Position numbers and translations under genes: made by a program. A stretch of 13,828 nucleotides of DNA from Spirogloea muscicola (Eukaryota; Streptophyta; Zygnematophyceae; Spirogloeales; Spirogloeaceae): NCBI GenBank assembly GCA_009602725.1, contig WELB01000166.1, positions 8,596 through 22,423 on the forward strand, written 5' to 3'. This document shows, piece after piece, positions 7,500 through 13,828 of the stretch; within the stretch, counting starts at the first letter, position 1, and each line of letters starts with the position of its first letter. Below the pieces are notes generated by a model. The model was not told the origin of the DNA, did not search any database, and worked only from the letters and a program-made list of their open reading frames with translations.

Positions 7500-9717
7500 T
7501 CACTTCTTGTTGTCCTCCACAGGTGGCGGCACAGGGATAGCTGATGTTATGGAACCAAACGCCCCCTTGAGGCTGCCTGCGGCATTGCCGAAAAAACCTT
7601 TGACCTTGTCCACAATTCCCGTGGCAATCTCTTCCTGCGGCGGAATCTGCAGTAGCAAAGCAGCGGCATGAACGTACCTCTGTCAGGCTTGCAGACAAAT
7701 TTCACATTAGCAATTCCTACAGGTGTGACGCTTAAGCTTACGCAGACGTCCCATGCAAAAAGCAGGAGCCTACCCGCAGGAGCTTACAAATGTGATACGG
7801 GATTGCATATACTTGACACAATACTGATGACTTGACAGAATGAATGTCTATGGTGATAAGACAGAATAATTGTCTACAATGACACGTATAATACAATTCA
7901 GCATGTAGGAGCTGGCTTCTTAAGGCGATGTAGGTAGAGCAAGCCGGCTCAACCGACTTCCAACCCTGAATTGGTCATTAAGGGGCAACACAATCGGGCT
8001 GTTGCAGGCAAACGGGGGCAGACATTGGCACCTGAACGACGTCTGTGCCAAACATAGCCACCCGTGGGTTGCTGTTGTCCTGCGCCGAGCAACGTCATAA
8101 GTGCTTAATGAGATAGAAGTTTTGTTGTAATGTCCATGCCACAATAAGCAGTCACATATTCCAGTATTGTAGTAATCCAACGCATGCCTTCGATGGCACA
8201 GGGCTGGCACAAAAAGCTGGTGAAAGGGGTATGCCAGCAGGGGCTGGCGGGGGTTCTACTTACCATGACCTTGTAGCCGTACTCAAAGCCTGTCGCGGCT
8301 TTGAGCACCGGGTATGCCTTGATGGCAGTTGTACGCACAGCGCGCTCGTCCTGCAGCGCAAGGTAAGGTGGGCAACGTCTCAGTTGCTTGTCCACTGACA
8401 ACGAGGCAATGATGCTGAGTTTGATGAGGCAGAGAAAGTGCTTGCTCTCACATTGTACACAACAGAGGCGATGTTGCGCGTGAGTGTGCCCTGGTACAAC
8501 CGCTTGCCAATGTCATTCTTCATCGCGCCCAGCATCAGCTTTGCCGCCGTGCCGCCAGTGATAACGCTCAATGGGTACCATCGCGAGACCTGCAGCAAGA
8601 AGGCCCGGCGCTCTTAGCACACACACTGTCTTGCTGCGAGTTCTGGCTTGCTTTAACAGCCGCTCTTATTATATCAGCAGCCGCTGTCTTCAGTCCTGCT
8701 GCAGTTTCCCTCTTGACCTCGCTAGAATTTCACAGAGACAAGACAGCTCAAAGCATGACCTAAAAAGGTGCCGCATGCGGACGAGAGATGTACAAGCAGG
8801 GCCCTGTGGAGAAAGTGGCAGAGTCTCGTGACAAGGCAGAGGCCTCACGTTCTTGGTGCGGATAAATAGCACGAACTTGGGCGTGTCGTCGGCCGCGTCA
8901 ATCTTGGGCAGCGATGGCATGGCCTGCTGCCCGGCACCGCGCCGCACGCCGCCCGGCATGGCGTTGCGCTTGCCCTTGGCTCGCACAGACACCCTGCTGG
9001 ACGCACGCCACTGTCAGTGCCGCAGTGGCGATCACTCAGGGCGGAGGCCCAATGCATATATGCATATATGCATATTTCTCTTTGCCCATCATTCCGGCCA
9101 TTCCTGAGATTCTTTCTGCTCCTCTTCCCTCCCTCCCTCCTCCCTCGTTCGTCCTCACTGAACGGCCCCGTGGCCATGCTCGTGCTCCGCGCTCGCCCTC
9201 GCGACGGCGCCCTGTCTGCCATCTCCAGCTACATGCCAGCCGGCACAACGACGTGAAGGCAGCAGCTCGGCCAATTTCCTCTCACCCGGGCCGCTGAGTG
9301 GCGTCCGAAGAGGGCAGGGACGTGGCCGGCGACGGCGACGGCAGCAGGCGCCAGCGGCCGGCGCTGAGAAACTCCGAGTTGGCGCTGCAATTGGAGGCCC
9401 TCCTGCGGCAGCGACGGCGGAGCGGTTGTGGCGGCGGCGGCGGAGAGCGTCAGACGAGGAGTGCAGGCTCGGCCGTCGCCCGAGCCGCGCTGGCGAGCTC
9501 GGGCTCGCCGAAGGGCTGCCGCCAGGACGACGGCCGTCTCCGGCGCCTCTGTCGGAGCCCGGGGCCACGCATGCCGCCAGCATGGAGTCCAGCGACCGGT
9601 GAGCCGCTCGGCGCCGCAGCTCGCGGCGCAACTCACGGGCGCGCACCGTTCCTGAGCCAGGCTGCGGCAGCCGAGGCCCGCGGCAGCGGGGCCGCCCAGC
9701 CCCGCCGCGCACGCCAT
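7500..9717 (-). CDS. HHL1: HHL1 (hypersensitive to high light 1)-like thylakoid protein, six exons, complete
   Basis: HHL1 is a green-lineage thylakoid protein that in Arabidopsis works with LQY1 to protect and repair photosystem II under strong light. Minus-strand exons are 9717-9637, 9010-8849, 8589-8452, 8350-8264, 8079-8032 and 7646-7500 (TGA), giving 220 aa. Every exon is a whole number of codons, so all introns are phase 0. The start MACAAGLGGPAAAGLG begins a short Ala/Gly-rich chloroplast leader of about 35 residues, ending near WRASSRVSVRAKGKR. Family motifs then follow: PKIDAADDTPKFVLFIRTKN, RWYPLSVITGGTAAKLM (a mildly hydrophobic, possibly membrane-associated stretch at about 84-105), LTRNIASVVYN, ATGFEYGYKVM, a 16-residue micro-exon with NPRVAMFGTDVVQ, and IVDKVKGFFGNA before a Pro-rich end. 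The first exon is least certain: donor CCC|GTGAGT is strong, but a second in-frame donor lies at 9285. An N at 9727 falls just upstream of the ATG. The identity call is strong. Confidence 0.92.
9052..9073. repeat. 22-base perfect ATGCAT/ATATGC palindrome in HHL1 intron 1
   Basis: The sequence from 9052 to 9073 (repeats of ATGCAT and ATATGC) equals its own reverse complement. It lies about 40 bases upstream of the exon 2 acceptor on the minus strand. It may only be a short (ATATGC)n microsatellite. Confidence 0.85.
9126..9149. repeat. Homopyrimidine CCCT tract in HHL1 intron 1
   Basis: A run of CCCTCCCTCCCTCCTCCC-like sequence. It is the pyrimidine counterpart of the purine tract at 9728-9749 at the 5' end of the same gene, so the two could pair or form comparable triplex or quadruplex structures on opposite strands. 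Confidence 0.7.
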
Positions 9718-9900
9718 GATGCCGCCNGAGGGAGGGAGGGAGGAGGGAGCCAGAGGCGACGGGGTTACTAAAGCCGCGGAGTGGCCGGCGGGGAGGGGGG
9801 GAGGCTGAGCGAGTGGGGCGCATATTCGTCGGAAGGCACGGCGGGGAGGGGGGTGCGGGAGCCCCAGGGACTGAAAACCCCGATACTCGGAACCCCGGGG
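9718..9900 (-). promoter_or_regulatory. GC-rich 5' region of HHL1 with G-quadruplex-forming runs
   Basis: This lies immediately upstream of the inferred HHL1 start codon. The plus strand has GGGAGGGAGGGAGGAGGG at about 9730-9747, plus GGGG-rich runs at about 9790-9803 and 9840-9855, which fit the four-G-run quadruplex pattern. On the HHL1 sense strand these are C-rich. An ambiguous base (9727) adjoins the first run, as is common where sequencing stalls. No TATA box is evident. The promoter role is inferred from position. Confidence 0.45.
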
Positions 9901-9939
9901 GCCAGCTATGCAGCTCTTTCTTCGAACTCTTGAGCACAA

Positions 9940-10370
9940 ATTTCCTGGGCTGGCCAATCGCAGCCATCGCCCTCCAACTGAACAAGCCTTCCTTCTACTG
10001 GTTATTGAGTGCATGGTGGCCACTTGCGTCGCTGCGTGCTTCAGCGCTTTCTGGCCCCATAGAACTTCGTTTATCCGGTTTTCTGGGCTAGCCACAGCCA
10101 TCGCCCTCTACTGGAAGCGTCTTTCTTCTACTGGCTCTTCTGCATGGGGACAACGTTTCTCGGAGTCAGCGCTGCGTCTGGCAGAAATGCTCTTCCAGGG
10201 CTGGCCTCTTACAGCCATCGCCCTCTTTTGGAAGAGTGCTTCTCTTCAAGCTGGTGCCTACATTGGAAGAGCTGTATCTTTGACAGTCAACTTCCAAAGA
10301 GAGCGAGGGCTGTGAATGGCCAGCTCGAGAATATTGGACAAGGTCCAAAGGGGCTGAAAGCGCTGTGCAA
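9940..10370. repeat. Degenerate GGGCTGGC...CAGCCATCGCCCTC repeats, including one inverted unit
   Basis: Three plus-strand units start with a small hairpin (GGCTG 9948-9952/CAGCC 9961-9965; GGCT 10086-10089/AGCC 10096-10099; GGCTG 10199-10203/CAGCC 10212-10216). Each continues with ATCGCCCTC and a TGGAAG-like element. A fourth unit is inverted: read on the minus strand from about 10365 to 10290 it gives TTTGGACCTTGTCC, GCTGGCCATTCACAGC and TTTGGAAG. The third and fourth units therefore form an imperfect hairpin of about 34 bases per arm. Similar units recur at 11240-11810. No coding role is supported. Confidence 0.7.
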
Positions 10371-11130
10371 TGTGTGATGTGCGATGTGCTTAGTCATCCG
10401 GCGCTATAGGCTACTTTGAAGTTTGCTTGTACTTTTAGCATTGAACGGGTCAGGTTTATGTAAGAAGAAGGTCTCTCAAAGTGAGCGGTGGCTACGATGC
10501 ACACCATGTCAGCTAGGAGACGCCATCACTTGCCACAAGAAGGATAAAGAAACACCATCAGAACAACGACAAGTGAATAGGTGCGCAAAATGGTGGTAAG
10601 TTGGATGGGGCCACAGACCAATCGCATAGGAGATCGCAGTGACATGACGAGCAGCTCGCAACGAATCGACTGCGGCGGCACAAGTATGGCTGTGCTCTGT
10701 AAGCTCGGATGGGGTGTTACAGAATCAGCATCCGCCACTAGCTTGCCTCTTTAAGTTGTTACAACAGGTGCTTCTATAATATCAGCTTTGTGAAGAGATG
10801 GGCAATAAGTAGCGGGTGGCATTGAAGGGGCCATTTATATATCTACTTGCTGCTTTGGATGATCGTCAACGGAGCAAGTCATTATGAAAGTCAGCAATTA
10901 AGTTGTCACCATCACGATGTCGTCGGATAGATCTCTTCTAGTTTCCTTGGTATGTACACTCTTGTGCCTTTACTGTGCATAGACACACATGCTCAAGCAC
11001 AGCTGTTCACAGAAGAATATCACATCATAGATCGACGCTGCCCACTCCCTAGATTATAGGACATATCATCTGGCTTGACCACCAAAATAGTACGCAGCGC
11101 CCACCACGGCACTTCCATCTCTTTCTAAGG
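10371..11130. other. Non-coding, less GC-rich spacer, no recognised gene
   Basis: No exon motif, RNA gene or repeat was recognised here. A 70-codon minus frame at 10526-10738 has no recognisable content. The composition is visibly more AT-rich than the neighbouring exons. Confidence 0.6.
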
Positions 11131-11304
11131 TGCTTCTTCTTTCACAGCCATCGCCCATTGTAAGAAAAGTATCCTCTCATCGCCCCCTTCAACAGAAGGT
11201 GGTCTTCACATTTTCCGGCTATCATGGACCTTGTTCACTCTTCTGTGGGCTGGCATTTTCATAGCCCTCGGAGTTTCTGGAGGAGCTGCTTCTTCCCTTC
11301 TGTG

Positions 11305-11862
11305 CACGGCTTCAATGACGTCGGGTCGCTTGCTCAAATGTACAGGATGCGCCTCGTAATATCCCTGCAGGGGTCCTTGGCATTTGCCGTCCACTTACAT
11401 GCAGGTCGCGCCTTGGCTGCTGCCTCCTGGTTCTGTCAGGGCGACGCATTTCCGCCCTCTAGTTATCCTGATCGGCACTTGCTGACTGAGTTTATTGAGC
11501 GCCTTTTGCTGACGTTTTGGAGATTAGCATCCTGCTTCGACGCCATCCGGCCCTTTTAGACCGTGTCCAGTCCTTTGGGCTGGTCTCTCACAGCCATTGC
11601 CGTAAGCTGGAAGAGCTGCTTCTTTGTGCACCTTCTGGCCCTTTTGGACATTGTACACTTCTCTTTGGGCTGGTCTCTTACGCCCATTGCCTTACATCGA
11701 AGGAGAGCTGTATCTTTCTCTGGACCTTGTCCACTCGTTTGCGGGCCTGGCTTCTGCCCCAGCCCTCCCCCCCTCACGGGCTGGCTTTTCACAGCCCTCG
11801 CCCTCTTCTGGAGAGCCACTTTGGAAGGGCTACTACTCATTCGGAAGAGCACCTACCATGAT
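11305..11862 (+). mobile_element. 5'-truncated retroelement remnant, copy C
   Basis: The plus strand encodes VGSLAQMYRMRLVISLQG, then HLHAGRALAAAS and DRHLLTEFIERLL. This aligns with the C-terminal end of copy B (VRSLAQVYSMRLAGSLQR, LRAGRALAAAS, DLRLLSRLLSAS). It is more diverged than copy A. The frame ends at a TAG near 11559, followed by a 3' UTR-like stretch made of stem-loop repeat units. A related unit also lies just upstream (11247-11267), so the remnant is embedded in the array. Ends are approximate. Confidence 0.65.
11560..11810 (+). repeat. Tandem stem-loop repeats, about 90-base unit
   Basis: The words TTTGGGCTGGTCTCT at 11574 and 11664 are exactly 90 bases apart, and degenerate partial units follow at about 11743 and 11778. 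Each unit carries GGGCTG...CAGCC followed by AT(T/C)GCC, an AGAGCTG(C/T) element and a GGACNTTGTNCAC element. The clearest hairpins are 11578-11582/11591-11595 and 11778-11783/11792-11797 (six pairs). Confidence 0.75.
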
Positions 11863-11900
11863 AAGGACATCTCCTTTATTGCTGCTGGTTCCAGGCAAGT

Positions 11901-11916
11901 CACATTCGCTAATGTG
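11901..11916. repeat. Small hairpin CACATT-CGCT-AATGTG
   Basis: A six-pair perfect stem with a four-base loop. It sits just beyond the tandem repeat that marks the 3' end of copy B, so it may mark the end of that copy or the boundary between copies B and C. Confidence 0.6.
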
Positions 11917-11940
11917 AAAAAGCTCCTCGGATGGGGATCA

Positions 11941-11992
11941 CGCCCATGAGGCCAGCCCACGAACTTCGCCCATGAGGCCAGCCCACGAACTT
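11941..11992. repeat. Two perfect tandem 26-base units in the copy B 3' end
   Basis: 11941-11966 and 11967-11992 are identical (CGCCCATGAGGCCAGCCCAC plus GAACTT). The unit contains GGCCAGCCCA, which resembles one arm of the element's stem-loop, so it may be a local duplication of 3' UTR sequence. Confidence 0.9.
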
Positions 11993-12037
11993 CACCTACA
12001 CGACAATAGAAAGAAAGGGCTCGCCCATTGAGGATAG

Positions 12038-12056
12038 GGGCTGGAAAAGCCAGCCC
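12038..12056 (-). repeat. GGGCTGG/CCAGCCC stem-loop in the copy B 3' UTR
   Basis: Read on the minus strand it has the same 7-pair stem as copy A at 6499-6517, with the loop CTTTT instead of CTTGT. It is followed by the shared CCTATCCTCAATGGGCGAGC sequence. Confidence 0.8.
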
Positions 12057-12132
12057 AAAAAAGAATGACAAAGTACGACAAGGGGGCCAGGGAAAGCGCT
12101 AAAAATAATAAGCACAAGAAGAAACAAAGCAG

Positions 12133-12968
12133 CTACGAAGCACTCAGTAACCTGCTAAGCAGCCTCAGGTCAGAGAAGCTGGGCTCCTGGAAGCGGGTCC
12201 CCTGACCAGAGCTAGAGGCAGCAGCGAGGGCTCTGCCGGCACGCAGGTGCAGCGCGCGGGCCATAGACCTCTGCAGCGAGCCGGCCAAGCGCATACTGTA
12301 CACCTGCGCTAGCGACCTGACTGCAGGAAAGTCTACCGGCTGCCCATGGAAGCGGCGGACGATGGCGTGGCGGGCGAGCTGGTTGAGCAGCTCCAGCCAC
12401 CGAGCGCCCAACGCCCCATGCGTGTCGATAGCCAGCGGGAAGAACTCGTCTTCCCGCGGATGATCAGCATACTTGAGCTCCTTGGCCCGAGCGGCGCAGG
12501 CGACCGCATACCAAGCCTTGGTGGCACGTTGGGCTGGGTGTGAGCGGTCGTATGCGTCAGTGGTCACCACGTCAAGGATAAGACGTGGCCCTCCGGCTAT
12601 TGGGATGGCCACAAGGTCTATGTGACGAGTGTGGAGATCTTTGGCCCGTTGCTGGAGCGGCATGATGGCGGAGTTCTCCGCTGCCACCGAGAAGCCAGCC
12701 TCCACCAGGATGCCATGATCGCTTCCCGGAGGCGGTCGTGGGCCACTGTCCGGTCTCCGCCGTGGGAACAGCGCAGAACATGAGCAGCCAGCTCCCCAGG
12801 CTCGGCCCCTTGCTCGCCACATTCACATTGACGCACACACTGGAGACATGGCGGCGACAGGCCCAGGAGCCGGTGGACGGCACTGCGAAATACCTCGTCC
12901 GGGAGAGTGAGGGCGTCGTTGAGGGTGAGGGCCTGGAGCCACGCCGCTGCCTCCAGGGAAGAGGCCGT
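12133..12968 (-). pseudogene. Retroelement C-terminal region: CCHC-like zinc knuckle plus restriction-like nuclease, frameshifted
   Basis: Read on the minus strand, it starts after an in-frame TAA near 12969 with SLEAAAWLQALTLNDALTL, then LLGLSPPCLQC, the knuckle CECGEQGAEPGELAAHVLRC and AHDRLREA. Near 12716-12725 the frame shifts by one base and continues with GILVEAGFSVAAENSAIMP. A PD-(D/E)XK-like core follows: HIDLVAIP, GGPRLILDVVTTDAYD, an AYAVACAARAKELKYAD-like helix, and FFPLAIDTHGALG, ending LLSRLLSAS. A knuckle plus restriction-like endonuclease C-terminal to reverse transcriptase is known from several non-LTR groups. The Asp of HIDLVA, the Asp of LILDVV and the Lys of AKELKY are candidate catalytic residues by pattern. 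Copy D shows the same order without the frameshift, so this copy is broken. The reverse transcriptase itself was not recognised in the window. Confidence 0.78.
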
Positions 12969-13049
12969 TTAGAGTCTCGCGCGCCCAGTAGAGGTGCGCC
13001 CATGTACATGGCAACTCCCTGCGCCACACCCGCGTGCACGTTTATCTGG

Positions 13050-13293
13050 AGTGAGTCTTGACGCACAGCGCCTGCCACCCCTCCGGGCACGTGCGCGGAG
13101 TCGCCAACAAGCCGCAGCTCGAGCCTGGCCGTAAGCGGCGCCAAGGCCCGCGGGAGCCGCGGGGGAAGATGCGAGCGGGAAAGCGCGGATCTGCGGGCCC
13201 CGCTCTCATTGCGGCGTGGGCGGTAGCGCCCCCGGGGGGGCCGCACGAGCCGCACGAGGCAGCGCCGCGGCGCTCCCGCGCCTCCGGTGATGG
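13050..13293. other. GC-rich junction between divergent copies B and D
   Basis: Frames stay open on both strands through this very GC-rich stretch. It may contain the decayed upstream parts of copy B (minus), copy D (plus) or both. I could not assign a boundary. Confidence 0.45.

Positions 13294-13828
<535 letters not shown>

Larger units (their letters stand above)
11941..13040 (-). mobile_element. Non-LTR retroelement 3' portion, copy B
   Basis: This is the longest copy. On the minus strand it runs from a decayed 5' part (about 13040 to 12960) through a zinc-knuckle and nuclease coding region to a stop at 12133-12135. A 3' UTR with the GGGCTGG stem-loop (12038-12056), the GGGCGAGCCC motif and a tandem 26-base repeat follows. 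The coding part is described separately. The upstream edge is uncertain: minus-strand frames with residues such as ARLELRLVGDSAHVPGG continue toward 13140 and may be the preceding part of the polyprotein. Confidence 0.75.

Noticed and set aside
8571-8831. 86-codon plus-strand frame in the HHL1 region
   Set aside because: It lies mostly in HHL1 intron 2 on the opposite strand and has no motif.
9298-9771. 157-codon plus-strand frame
   Set aside because: It is a shadow in GC-rich DNA opposite HHL1 exon 1 and intron 1. It spans the ambiguous base and has no recognisable domain.
9229-10101. Long overlapping open frames on both strands (up to 290 codons)
   Set aside because: They are very GC-rich, low in complexity and open in several frames at once, with an N inside and no family motif. 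Only the part from the ATG at 9717 to the donor at 9636 is kept, as HHL1 exon 1.

Overview
The window looks like nuclear DNA of a green alga, probably a chlorophyte. Three intron-rich genes can be read by joining exons at GT/AG borders, and all three encode green-lineage or plant-type proteins: a KDO-8-phosphate synthase, a PORR-domain organelle RNA-binding protein and HHL1, a photosystem II protection protein. Donors are mostly GTGAG or GTAAG, exons are GC-rich, two of the proteins begin with transit-peptide-like leaders, and a TGTAA motif (the usual chlorophyte polyadenylation signal) lies behind the first gene. No bacterial operon, rRNA or convincing tRNA is present. One N (9727), a microsatellite at the left edge and a 112-base T run at the right edge point to a draft assembly contig.

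Layout. 1-104 is an alternating purine/pyrimidine microsatellite inside an intron. 159-1738 (+) holds the last seven exons of the KDO-8-P synthase gene; its 5' half lies outside the window. 1739-2285 is the convergent 3' intergenic stretch, with an 18-base perfect palindrome that carries TGTAA on both strands. 2286-6024 (-) is a complete seven-exon PORR gene of about 491 aa. 6295-6640 is a 5'-truncated retroelement tail only about 270 bases upstream of the PORR start codon. 6641-7499 has no recognised gene. 7500-9717 (-) is a complete six-exon HHL1 gene (220 aa) in which every intron is in phase 0. Its 5' end lies in very GC-rich, G-quadruplex-prone DNA.

From about 9940 to the right edge the window is accessory DNA: a degenerate array built on a recurrent GGGCTG...CAGCCC stem-loop, and remnants of one non-LTR retroelement family. 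Four copies are recognised: 6295-6640 (+), 11305-11862 (+), 11941-13040 (-) and 13294-13716 (+). The longer copies encode a CxCG...H...C zinc knuckle followed by a restriction-like (PD-(D/E)XK type) nuclease region, and they carry frameshifts, stops and truncations. The 3' UTRs of these copies share the stem-loop seen in the array, so the array probably derives from the element.

The three host genes do not form a pathway. KDO-8-P synthase makes a cell-wall sugar precursor, while the PORR protein and HHL1 act in organelles. All gene models are inferred by eye from reading frame, splice consensus and remembered family motifs; no search was run.
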